64,000 bases of DNA from the NCBI RefSeq assembly GCF_028713855.1, contig NZ_JAQTNN010000002.1, positions 62,001 through 126,000 of the forward strand, read 5' to 3'. The DNA is from Sulfuricurvum sp. GTDB lineage: Bacteria > Campylobacterota > Campylobacteria > Campylobacterales > Sulfurimonadaceae. The translations under genes and the position numbers were made by a program. A model generated the notes under the pieces. That model saw only the letters and a list, made by a program, of their open reading frames with translations, ran no database searches and was not told the DNA's origin. Below are positions 52,739 to 61,657 of this stretch, in pieces (within the stretch, counting starts at the first letter, position 1; each line of letters begins with the position of its first letter).

Positions 52739-55700
52739 TTAAATAAATTTTTCAAAAACAAGACGGAGTAAGTCTTTGTTAACGATGTTTTTGATGATTT
52801 CATGCACATACATCGTATCTTCAACATCTTCCGTAGCACTTGGATCGATGAGCATGACAAGCGATGTTTCACTATCATTGGTACGGATTATATCATACAG
52901 ATCCTTGAGATTTAGTTCGCGAAGTGTTTTGTCAAATAATGCAAGCTTGTAACGGTGATCTTTTAGTTCAGACATCAACTGATCTGACGTATTGACACTT
53001 TTATAGGTGTATCCCAAATCATCCAAAATACGTGAGAAGAGCTTCATTTCCAATGTATTTTGTTTGGCAATCAAAATATCGGCATCAAAGGCTGAACGAC
53101 GAACTTCAGGGAGGCTCTCATCTGCAACCGGAGCAATCTCATTTTCGATTACATCATTTAGGGTCTCTTCTTCTGGAAGTATTGTATCTTCAACAGCCGG
53201 TTCGGAAATTTCCTCACTCACTACCGGAGTTGCTTCGAAAGAATCTTTAAAGATATTCTCACTTTCAATAATCTCAGCAACTTCTTCTACTTGAGGTACT
53301 GCGATATCTACTAAAGGTTCATTTTTCGTGTCAGTATCCTCATCTATGGATTCTGCATCAGAAGATTGTGTAATATCATGGATTGATTTAGGTACGGCTT
53401 TAATATCGATAATTTTATGCGACAAGAAATTATTGAGTAATCCAATAATCTCGGCACGTACCAACGGTTTGGTGGTATATTCATCCATACCGGCGCTCAA
53501 GAAGCGTTCACGGTCTCCTTTAAGTGCATTGGCTGTCAATGCAATGATTGGAATATGGTGTTGTGAATAATCTTCTTCAAAGTCTAAAATTTCTTGTGTT
53601 GCTTCAATCCCATCCAATACCGGCATTTGGATATCCATGAAAATAATATCAAAAGTACCGTTTTTACGTTTTTCGAATGCTTCGAGACCATTGGAAGCGA
53701 TGGTGATCTCAAGGCCTAAATCTTCAAGGGTACGTCGGATTAGTTTTTGGTTAATGACATTGTCTTCGGCAACCAATGCGCTCGCTGCAAATTTGGAGTT
53801 TTTCTCATCGAATTTTTTACGGCGGGTTGCTTTTTGTTTGCGATTACTGAATGCTTCGGCATCATAAGCATCCAACGTCGTACGAATTTTAGAACTATTC
53901 AGCGGCTCATAAAGAACTTTGAAAATATCGATTCCCATAGAATCGATTTTTTTCATATAGTATGATTTGGTGATAAGAACCAACTGCTCTTGAGTCGAAG
54001 CATAGGCCATAATGTCACTGTCATTCGTATAATCATTATCAATGAATAACAGGTCATAATTGACCTGACGTTCTAACATTTTGAGTTCATCAAGTTCATG
54101 GAAGGTCGTATAACTGACACCGAAATAATCCAGATACTCTTTCAGATAGGTGTTTTGGAGTTTTTTCTTCGTATTGCTTTCCAATATGACGGCATTGATA
54201 TTGGAGAATGATCCTTTAAGCGGTTCATTGAGTGTTTCGATTTCTTCAAATTCAAGGGTAAAGAAGAACGTTGTTCCACTGCCCGGTTCACTTTCTAGAT
54301 CGAGTTTAGATCCCATTAGCTCTACGAAGCGGCTTGATATGGTAAGACCCAATCCGGTACCGCCGTATTTACGGGTAATAGAAGTATCGGCTTGAGAGAA
54401 TGCCTCAAAGATACGCGAACGTTGTTCACTGGTTACCCCGATACCGTTATCTTTTACCTCAAAACGAACTCGTGCACGATTTGGGGTATCACATTCGATA
54501 CGTCGGATATCGACACTGATCGCTCCACCGCTGTTGGTAAATTTGACGGCGTTACTGAGAAGATTGATGACAACTTCTTTGATTTTTGTCGGATCCCCTT
54601 TGAGCGGACGCTCAAGGCTTGGATCAACATAACAGGCAAGGTCAATATGTTTTTCAGACGCGCGAACACCATATACTTCGACAGCGCTTTCAAATTCATC
54701 CATCGGATTAAAGACGATCTCTTCAATTTCGAGTTTATTACTTTCAATTTTAGAGAGGTCAAGAATATTATTGATAATTTCAAGAAGATTCTCAGAGCTT
54801 TTTTCGATGATATCGATAAATTCACGTTGTTCATCGTGTAACTCGGTATCTTTGAGCAATTCGGTAAATCCGACGATACCATTGAGCGGGGTACGGATTT
54901 CATGAGACATATTTGCCAAGAACATCGATTTGGCTTCGGATGCTTCCATCGCATATTGTTTATCATTAAGGGTTTGTTCAATGATACGTTCTAGCAATGA
55001 ATATGCTTGTGCTGTACCTTCGGCCGTATCAAGATTGATGGTATGACTGAGAGCTTCTGCTTCGGTGTCGTGGGTATCTTCGGCAACCCGTTTGAGAACC
55101 GATTCGAGATTTTGGATATTTTTGGTAATCTCAGCTGAAAGGAAGTAACCCAATACGGCAACCAAAACGGCAATGATCCAAACGATAATCGCTATAATTA
55201 GAAGTTGAACGGCATGCTGTTGGATTGCCAAGGCACGTTTGTCCATTGCTTCGATCAGAATTTTTTGAGCACCGTCAATGGCACCGATTTTCTCTGAGAT
55301 CATTGCGAACCAAATACCCGACTGTGTTGAGTATTTTCCGGTAGCACTGAGCTGCAAAATTCCGCTTCGTTCAGTTGTAATATCTTGGAAAAGTTCAGTA
55401 TTGTCTTCACTGAATAGAGTAGCTTTGATTTTAGATTGGATATCTTTGTCTTTCATCCCCTCAATCGTAAGCATATCAGCTTTACTCATAAGGCTAATCC
55501 ATTTATCAAGCTCACCGGCGCTTAGTGGGGCAGCACGAGAGAGGAGATAGGTGATGTAATCGCGTTCGATACTACTGTATTCACTTGCGCGAACGAGAGA
55601 AAGATAGGTCGTGGAGAGGGCGTTAATCTCATCATCGAAATGAAGACCTGCCAGTTCGGCAAGTTCATTAATCAGTTGTTCTTGAGATTTTCCATAAACA

Positions 55701-56137
55701 TCTGAAAATACCTGATCGAAATCAGCTTTTTGCGTATCTACGAACGGACGTGATTGATTAAGCTGATTTTGAAGTTTCACAATAAGGGCATTTAATGCTG
55801 TTGCTTTGGCACTTTCAGCGTTATTGGCATGTCCAACAGTTGTTAAATATTTTTCATAGGCTGCAACTTTCTCATCAACAATAAGGCGTTGAGCATGGAG
55901 TGATTTTAGGGTTGCCGGAGAAGCATTTCCCATATACATCACCGTCATACCGCGTTCACGTGAGAGGTTGTTGATTAATTCGGTAAGCTGTTTATTCCCT
56001 TCAAGTCTCACTTGAAGCTGCCCAGCCCCTTTATAACTGACGTACGCATCGAAAACGTAGTAACTGGCAAGGGTAAAAAGTATCAGAATCGGTACGAGAC
56101 TGATGAGGCGGAGTCGATTTCTAAGTCCTAATTGCAT
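52739..56137 (-). CDS. Hybrid sensor histidine kinase with NIT-type sensor and three receiver-like domains
   Basis: The 1132-residue protein has a transmembrane helix (about 10-30), then a helical periplasmic region (about 40-305) of the nitrate/nitrite-sensing (NIT) type, with LINNLSRERGMTVMYMG near its start. A second helix (310-333) leads to the kinase: His412 in MSHEIRTPLNG, N box NLLSNAVKFT (525-534), and G boxes DNGIGV and GGTGLGLTI. A first receiver-like domain (about 645-760) is degenerate, with Glu in place of the conserved Lys (LYEPLNSSK). The second (about 785-915) is complete, with Asp835. A long acidic linker precedes a third (about 1020-1132) that has lost the N-terminal acidic pair. 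Ligand unknown. Confidence 0.88.
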   Translation of the reverse strand: MQLGLRNRLRLISLVPILILFTLASYYVFDAYVSYKGAGQLQVRLEGNKQLTELINNLSRERGMTVMYMGNASPATLKSLHAQRLIVDEKVAAYEKYLTTVGHANNAESAKATALNALIVKLQNQLNQSRPFVDTQKADFDQVFSDVYGKSQEQLINELAELAGLHFDDEINALSTTYLSLVRASEYSSIERDYITYLLSRAAPLSAGELDKWISLMSKADMLTIEGMKDKDIQSKIKATLFSEDNTELFQDITTERSGILQLSATGKYSTQSGIWFAMISEKIGAIDGAQKILIEAMDKRALAIQQHAVQLLIIAIIVWIIAVLVAVLGYFLSAEITKNIQNLESVLKRVAEDTHDTEAEALSHTINLDTAEGTAQAYSLLERIIEQTLNDKQYAMEASEAKSMFLANMSHEIRTPLNGIVGFTELLKDTELHDEQREFIDIIEKSSENLLEIINNILDLSKIESNKLEIEEIVFNPMDEFESAVEVYGVRASEKHIDLACYVDPSLERPLKGDPTKIKEVVINLLSNAVKFTNSGGAISVDIRRIECDTPNRARVRFEVKDNGIGVTSEQRSRIFEAFSQADTSITRKYGGTGLGLTISSRFVELMGSKLDLESEPGSGTTFFFTLEFEEIETLNEPLKGSFSNINAVILESNTKKKLQNTYLKEYLDYFGVSYTTFHELDELKMLERQVNYDLLFIDNDYTNDSDIMAYASTQEQLVLITKSYYMKKIDSMGIDIFKVLYEPLNSSKIRTTLDAYDAEAFSNRKQKATRRKKFDEKNSKFAASALVAEDNVINQKLIRRTLEDLGLEITIASNGLEAFEKRKNGTFDIIFMDIQMPVLDGIEATQEILDFEEDYSQHHIPIIALTANALKGDRERFLSAGMDEYTTKPLVRAEIIGLLNNFLSHKIIDIKAVPKSIHDITQSSDAESIDEDTDTKNEPLVDIAVPQVEEVAEIIESENIFKDSFEATPVVSEEISEPAVEDTILPEEETLNDVIENEIAPVADESLPEVRRSAFDADILIAKQNTLEMKLFSRILDDLGYTYKSVNTSDQLMSELKDHRYKLALFDKTLRELNLKDLYDIIRTNDSETSLVMLIDPSATEDVEDTMYVHEIIKNIVNKDLLRLVFEKFI

Positions 56138-56148
56138 GGGATATCCTC

Positions 56149-57714
56149 TTATAATTGTTCAAGAAAACCATTGAGGCGTTTGGAAGCTTTATTAGCTTCC
56201 TGTGCGTCATTGGTTTGTGACAAAATTGCTAATTCGTCCGAAATTTCACTCAATCGGAGATTATCGCTAATCCCTTTAAGCTGAGAAGCAGTTCGTTTCC
56301 ATGAATGGGTATCAAACGCACTGATAGCAGCTGAAATTTCTTGACCGGCTTTAAGCGAATCATGTTTATATTCATCGATCAATTCATCGAAGAAATCGTG
56401 TTCAATACCAAGCTGATTGGCAATGAAATCTTTATCGTAATGAAGACTTTGAATTGGTGTTTCAACTAAAATGTTCTCTTGCGTTGAAACTTCCGGCGTT
56501 AAATCAATTTCTTCTGAAACATCTTCTTCAACTGATTTGGGAATAAATAATTCTTCACGAACTATTAATGGTTCATCTTTTTTTAGTGACAATTCGTAGA
56601 TATCATCAGATGATGAATCATACGTTACCGTTACAGGAGCAGTAAGGTCCGGTGCTTTAACGGGTACTTCAACCGGAGCCTCTTCCGGAGCCATAACAGG
56701 CTCTTTCCCCTCTAATTTGCTGATAATAGTATAGAAATATTTCAGATTCGCTTCGATTTCTATCGGATCAGCTGAAGTGTTGATGACACTGAGTGTTTCA
56801 AAGGCATCTTCGATACGGAGATTTGCGGCTACCCCTTTGAGTTTATGGGAAAGAATTTTAATATTATTACTGTCTCCTTTGAGAACCGCTTCAAAAAGTT
56901 CGTTTTTGAATTCGTAAGACTGTTGAATGAAGTCGCCGATAAATTCCAAAATAAGATCAACAGGGAGACCCAGTTCATGGGCGGCAACATTGGGATCAAA
57001 ACGATAGGTTTTGTCAACTTTTAGATTATTAATAAACTCTTTTTCGGCTCGGCTGTAATGAATGTCTCCAAGCATTGGAAGCTCTACCCGTGATTCGACA
57101 GCAGGGGCAGGGATCTCCTCTCTGTGAAGCTCTGCATCGCTGAGGGGGAGTGTTAGCTTTGCATATATATCTTCTGATGAGGGATGGAAAGATGTTTCAA
57201 AATCACTTTCGTTATAGGAAGGAACATCCAAGGTTCCAGGCTCACTTAAAGGAGTGGGAATAAGATCAGTATAATCAGGAAGGCTGTCAGTGGCAAATAG
57301 TACGGGTTGAGGTGTAACAGGAACCGGTTCATGAATCTCTTTGATATATTGAGGCGGTTTTGGAATTACTGGTTTAATTTCATCACCGCTGATCGACTGT
57401 ATATGTACCATATCGATGATATAGCCGCTTTGTTTAGGCTCTGCGGACAAGAAGAGATTGCTTACTTGAAGGGTACAAGAGAATGTGCGGCCATTACCAT
57501 GAACGATAGCAGATCTGGCATCCGAATCGGCGTGGAGTAAAAAATCGATCCAGCCGAAACTTTTGAAATTATGGATGTATCCCGGCTCTTTTGCAAATAA
57601 GTCGGCCACATCGGAGCATACCCCTAATAAATCTTCCAAAGTAGCGTAATTTAGAAGTTTTAATCCCTCTTCATCGATACCTATAAATTCGTGTTTATGA
57701 TTGTAAAATAACAC
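56149..57714 (-). CDS. PAS-like protein with two HPt domains, the second lacking His
   Basis: This 521-residue protein starts at GTG 57714 behind AAGGGG. The first 110 residues look like a degenerate PAS domain. A long Pro/Glu-rich linker leads to an HPt domain (about 225-335) with the phospho-accepting His290 in LSHKLKGVAANLRI. After a second linker, a repeat of the same unit (about 420-521) has TASQLKGISDNLRL, so Ser477 replaces the His. Both units begin with a matching DxxxAxxLGL segment, so they are a duplication. The first HPt probably passes phosphate between the hybrid kinase and the response regulator encoded next to it. Confidence 0.78.
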   Translation of the reverse strand: MLFYNHKHEFIGIDEEGLKLLNYATLEDLLGVCSDVADLFAKEPGYIHNFKSFGWIDFLLHADSDARSAIVHGNGRTFSCTLQVSNLFLSAEPKQSGYIIDMVHIQSISGDEIKPVIPKPPQYIKEIHEPVPVTPQPVLFATDSLPDYTDLIPTPLSEPGTLDVPSYNESDFETSFHPSSEDIYAKLTLPLSDAELHREEIPAPAVESRVELPMLGDIHYSRAEKEFINNLKVDKTYRFDPNVAAHELGLPVDLILEFIGDFIQQSYEFKNELFEAVLKGDSNNIKILSHKLKGVAANLRIEDAFETLSVINTSADPIEIEANLKYFYTIISKLEGKEPVMAPEEAPVEVPVKAPDLTAPVTVTYDSSSDDIYELSLKKDEPLIVREELFIPKSVEEDVSEEIDLTPEVSTQENILVETPIQSLHYDKDFIANQLGIEHDFFDELIDEYKHDSLKAGQEISAAISAFDTHSWKRTASQLKGISDNLRLSEISDELAILSQTNDAQEANKASKRLNGFLEQL

Positions 57715-57724
57715 TCATTTCCCC

Positions 57725-58138
57725 TTATTGTTCTTGTTCAAGCATTTTTTTGTACAACGCTGCAGTCTCTTCAACATTTTTTCGTGATGCCGGCTTTCGA
57801 GCGGCCATATACCCTTTTACCTGTCCATTGCTGTCATACGTCGGAGTAACTTCCGTATCTACCCAGTAATAGCGTCCGTCTTTTCGGAGATTTTTAACCA
57901 ATCCGTGCCAAATTCCGCCGCCTTGGATTGTTTTCCACATTTGTGCGAATCCGGCTTTTGGCATGTCGGGATGACGAATAATATTATGCGGTTCGCCAAT
58001 CAGTTCTTCGACGGTGTAGCCGGAGATTTCGCAAAATTTTCGGTTGGCAAACGTTATGATCCCTTTGAGATCCGTTTCGCTGACAATGGCACGCCCTTCA
58101 AACAAATATTCCTCGTCGATTGGAATAGGTTTTTCCAT
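57725..58138 (-). CDS. Aer-type PAS domain protein
   Basis: The 137-residue protein is a single PAS domain with the hallmarks of the FAD-binding Aer/CetB group: FANRKFCEISGYTVEELIG, HNIIRHPDMPKAGFAQMW, GGGIWHGLVKNLRKDGRYYW and YMAARKPASR. Such domains sense cellular redox or energy state, and in C. jejuni CetB acts in energy taxis. It has no output domain and begins a signalling operon, so it may feed the hybrid kinase. AAGGGGTCAAATA precedes the ATG. FAD binding is inferred from the motif. Confidence 0.88.
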   Translation of the reverse strand: MEKPIPIDEEYLFEGRAIVSETDLKGIITFANRKFCEISGYTVEELIGEPHNIIRHPDMPKAGFAQMWKTIQGGGIWHGLVKNLRKDGRYYWVDTEVTPTYDSNGQVKGYMAARKPASRKNVEETAALYKKMLEQEQ

Positions 58139-58208
58139 TATTTGACCCCTTAGCTAAAAAACTGCTGAAAACACAATCCGTGGAATATGGCATAAACTCC
58201 ATAAAAGA

Positions 58209-60017
58209 TTACTTAGATATCTCATCAGGGTAACAATTTTGGATATTTTTCGCATCTTTTGCCCCGATTAGTTCACGAAGTGTCTCAAAATCGCTTTTTG
58301 CAATGGCTTCAAACGTTCCAAAATATTCAATCAGTTTATGAATTTTTGCTTGAGAAATTCCATGAATCGAGAGAAGTTTTGAGTGTTGATCAAGTTTTAG
58401 TTTGCTTTTTTTATGAAAGCTAATGGCGCTTCTGTGTGCCTCATCACGGAGCATTTGGACAAATTGGAGCCGTTTATCCGAACTTTCCAATCGTAATGTG
58501 TCTGCTGTGCTATGGAGGATATCACGTGCGGAACCTTTCGCACGGTGTGCTTTAGCATCGATTTTTTCTTTACTGATCGCAATAACATCGAGATGGATGC
58601 CGTGAGAGTTGAGTAAATCAACCGCTAAGGTACGCAATGTCTCGCCTCCGTCAAGCACCCAAAGATCCGGAGGTGGATTATTGGCAAATCCATCGATTCG
58701 TCGTCGTAACATTTCGTCCATTTGTCCATATTCGTCGTGGGTATGCAGATGAAATGTGCGATATCCTTTCTTATCAAAACGGCCATCGTCATATACGATC
58801 ATAGCTCCGACGGGTGCAGTACCGCCGAAATGGGAATTATCAAATACTTCGATTCTAGCGGGAAGCGTATCGAGAAGAAACAATTCTTGGAGAGAATGAA
58901 GAAGCGGATCATTGGAGGGTTGAGGGGTACGAAGAAGCTCATAGGCGTTGGCGAGAGCTAAATCGATTAGCTCTTTTTTTGCCCCTCGTTGCGGTACTTC
59001 TAACTTGGCTTTTTTTCCGAAGAGCTCGCTAAGGTGTTCGCAGACCCAATCGCTCGATTCAAAAGAATGCGCGCTCAAGATCGGGGCGATAATAGGAGGC
59101 TTTTCATTGCCGTAGAATCCCATCAATGTCCGCTCATATGCCTCATCAAGTGAAAAGGAGAGGCTAAGGGGGAGAAAATCGTGGGAGGTTGAAGCAACTT
59201 TTCCCTCACGGATAAAAAGGCGGAGGATACAAGCGCGTGTTTCGTTGGTGGCGATGGCAAAGACGTCATAGTTCTCGGCGGATGCCAGATCGATCTGAGA
59301 GGTTAGTTCGCTTTTTCTGATCCGCTCGATTCGATCTCTCAGCGTCAGCGCTTCTTCGAATCGGAGCGATTCGGAATAAAACTCCATCTTTGCTTCAAGT
59401 TGCTTAATAAGACGTCGTTTGTTTTGTATCCACTCTATCCCCTGCATCACCATCGGCAGGTAGGTTTCGCGGGATATCGGAAATTCGCATGGTGCGAGGC
59501 ATTGTTCCATCTGATAAAAAAGGCAGGCTTTTTTCCCTTTTAGGCACCCTTTCTTTTGCACCAGTTTGAGCAGTTCGTAGAGGGAGTCGAGTATATCGCG
59601 CGCACCGACTGAAAAAGGGCCGAAATAGCGAATTCCTTTGCCTCGGACAATTTTTCGGGTGAGTTCGAACCGAGGATAGGGTTCCTCCATATCAACATAG
59701 AGGTAAGGATAGGTTTTATCATCACGCAGAAGAATATTGTATTTGGGTTTAAGCTGTTTGATGAGGGAGTTTTCTAAAATCAGAGCATCGTGTTCGTTTT
59801 CGACAATGATGTAGTGCAATCTTACCGTTTCGGAAAGCATTTTTTTGATTCGTAATGACAATGCCGATTTTGGAATGAGTATAGGGGTAAGATTGAAATA
59901 GCTTTTGACCCGTTTGGAAAGATTCTTTGCTTTTCCGATGTAGAGGATTCTCCCTTTTTCATCCAGGTACTGATAAATTCCCGCTTGATGAGGGAGGGAG
60001 CGAATTTGCTCAATCAT
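58209..60017 (-). CDS. uvrC: Excinuclease ABC subunit C
   Basis: UvrC makes the two incisions in nucleotide excision repair. The start is ATG 60017, where the GIY-YIG domain begins (SLPHQAGIYQYLDEKGRILYIGKAKNL); the frame's further 36 codons overlap the divergent promoter area. The 602-residue protein continues with the UVR motif (FYSESLRFEEALTLRDRIERI), the RNase H-like nuclease (EVFDNSHFGGTAPVGAMIV), and a C-terminal helix-hairpin-helix region. Length is normal. Confidence 0.96.
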   Translation of the reverse strand: MIEQIRSLPHQAGIYQYLDEKGRILYIGKAKNLSKRVKSYFNLTPILIPKSALSLRIKKMLSETVRLHYIIVENEHDALILENSLIKQLKPKYNILLRDDKTYPYLYVDMEEPYPRFELTRKIVRGKGIRYFGPFSVGARDILDSLYELLKLVQKKGCLKGKKACLFYQMEQCLAPCEFPISRETYLPMVMQGIEWIQNKRRLIKQLEAKMEFYSESLRFEEALTLRDRIERIRKSELTSQIDLASAENYDVFAIATNETRACILRLFIREGKVASTSHDFLPLSLSFSLDEAYERTLMGFYGNEKPPIIAPILSAHSFESSDWVCEHLSELFGKKAKLEVPQRGAKKELIDLALANAYELLRTPQPSNDPLLHSLQELFLLDTLPARIEVFDNSHFGGTAPVGAMIVYDDGRFDKKGYRTFHLHTHDEYGQMDEMLRRRIDGFANNPPPDLWVLDGGETLRTLAVDLLNSHGIHLDVIAISKEKIDAKAHRAKGSARDILHSTADTLRLESSDKRLQFVQMLRDEAHRSAISFHKKSKLKLDQHSKLLSIHGISQAKIHKLIEYFGTFEAIAKSDFETLRELIGAKDAKNIQNCYPDEISK

Positions 60018-60087
60018 AGTGAATCTCTTAATGAATAATTTATGGTAGCTATTATAACATCCCCCTAGAAGAAGATGAGGGGATAAA

Positions 60088-60216
60088 ATGGCAAAAAAAT
60101 TAATAATTGCCTTATGTGCCGCCACAATGATGGCACTTTTGGGCGGATGCGGCTATAAGGCTCCTCCGTATTATGAAAAACCCTCACCGAAAGAGAACTC
60201 TTCCGTTGCGCTATGA
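60088..60216 (+). CDS. Small LptM-like lipoprotein (42 aa)
   Basis: The frame starts MAKKLIIALCAATMMALLGG and has lipobox LLGGC with Cys21, followed by GYKAPPYYEKPSP. LptM (YifL) proteins share a lipobox followed by GCGxKGPLYxP; the match here is GCGYKAPPYYEKP. In E. coli LptM helps LptD mature. TGAGGGG lies upstream of ATG 60088. It overlaps nadB by 44 bases in another frame, which is odd; the clean lipoprotein signal argues that it is real. Confidence 0.68.
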   Translation: MAKKLIIALCAATMMALLGGCGYKAPPYYEKPSPKENSSVAL

Positions 60217-61657
60217 TGTTGTGATTATCGGATCTGGGGTAGCGGGGCTTTATACGGCGATTGCCCTTCCGAAGACACTGAAAGTGTTAGTGATCAATAA
60301 ATCGTACCCGTGGGAATGTAATACCTATTATGCGCAAGGTGGAGTGACAACCGCTTATGATGATGCCGATATTGAGCTGCATGTGCAAGATACGCTCGAT
60401 GCAGGGGCTGGTATGTGTAACGTTCAAGCAGTTAGAACGATGAGTGAAGATTCTCAAGGGGTAATTCATGATTTGATCGATCGCGGGTTTGGTTTTGATA
60501 AAGACGAAGAGGGGAATCTCCTCTATACGAAAGAGGCTGCCCACTCACGCAGTCGTATTCTCCATGCCGGAGGAGATGCGACGGGGAGACATCTGCACTT
60601 TTTTCTCCTAAACCAAAATCCTCATCCGATGCTCAGCGATGCGACAGTCGTTGATCTGCTTATTGAAAACGACCAATGCTGCGGTGTTGAAATTATCAAT
60701 GAGGGAAAACGACGTCTTATCTACGCAGATAACGTTGTTATCGCCAGCGGAGGGGTAGGGTCCTTGTATGAATATCATACGAATGCTTCTACGATCAGCG
60801 GTGACTTGCACGGTATCTGTATCGAAAAAGGAATTGAACTTGAATCGATGGAGATGATGCAGTTTCATCCGACCGTTTTTGTTGCGAATAACTGGGTGCG
60901 TAAACAGCTTCTCTCCGAAGCACTTAGGGGTGAGGGGGCGCATGTGGTCGATGAAAACGGTTACCGTTTTTTATTTGAATATGACCCTCGCGGTGAACTG
61001 GCTCCGCGTGATATCGTCAGCCGAGCGATTTATGATTACAAGCAGCGAAGCGGAAAACAGGTCTATCTCTCCTGTGAAGATTTTGAGAGCGAGTATTTTA
61101 AAGAGCGCTTTCCGAATATCTACAAATCGTTGAACGATATGGGATTTCATCTTCCGAAAGAACGTGTTCCAATCTCCCCTGCCTTTCATTATGCGGTAGG
61201 GGGCATTAAAACCAATATTGACGGAAGCATACCGGGAATAAAAGGGCTTTACGCTGCCGGAGAGGCGGCTTCGACGGGAGTGCATGGAGCCAACCGGCTG
61301 GCAAGTAACTCATTGCTCGAAGGGCTTGTATTTGCTAAAAAAGCGGCAGAATCGATCTTGACCCAGCCGATTAAAAGTTGTGACGGTCATTTTGAACTAT
61401 CAGAAGAAGTACTTGAGCTTCCCGAAGATAAAGAGAAAAAAGATGCGCTTCGGCATATCATGTGGGACAACGTATCGATCGTTCGTACTCCAGAGGGGTT
61501 AAATCGGGCTAAAGAAGCTGTTGAATCGATGCTCGGTGAAAAGATCGGAAGATTGTTGCGTCTTCGTCTTTTGAGTGCACTAGCGATTATTGAAGGGGCA
61601 TTAAACCGTACCGAATCGATCGGTGTCCATTTTATGGACAAAGGGGATAAAAAATGA
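60173..61657 (+). CDS. nadB: L-aspartate oxidase
   Basis: NadB oxidises L-aspartate to iminoaspartate in NAD synthesis, with quinolinate synthase NadA. The 494-residue flavoprotein has FAD motif IIGSGVAGLYTAIAL (about 18-32), NTYYAQGGVTTAY, HSRSRILHAGGDATGRH, MEMMQFHPTVF, and HGANRLASNSLLEGLVF. ATG 60173 lies within the LptM-like gene; a TTG at 60206 is an alternative start that would shorten it by 11 residues. The end overlaps nhaD by 4 bases. Confidence 0.94.
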   Translation: MKNPHRKRTLPLRYDVVIIGSGVAGLYTAIALPKTLKVLVINKSYPWECNTYYAQGGVTTAYDDADIELHVQDTLDAGAGMCNVQAVRTMSEDSQGVIHDLIDRGFGFDKDEEGNLLYTKEAAHSRSRILHAGGDATGRHLHFFLLNQNPHPMLSDATVVDLLIENDQCCGVEIINEGKRRLIYADNVVIASGGVGSLYEYHTNASTISGDLHGICIEKGIELESMEMMQFHPTVFVANNWVRKQLLSEALRGEGAHVVDENGYRFLFEYDPRGELAPRDIVSRAIYDYKQRSGKQVYLSCEDFESEYFKERFPNIYKSLNDMGFHLPKERVPISPAFHYAVGGIKTNIDGSIPGIKGLYAAGEAASTGVHGANRLASNSLLEGLVFAKKAAESILTQPIKSCDGHFELSEEVLELPEDKEKKDALRHIMWDNVSIVRTPEGLNRAKEAVESMLGEKIGRLLRLRLLSALAIIEGALNRTESIGVHFMDKGDKK

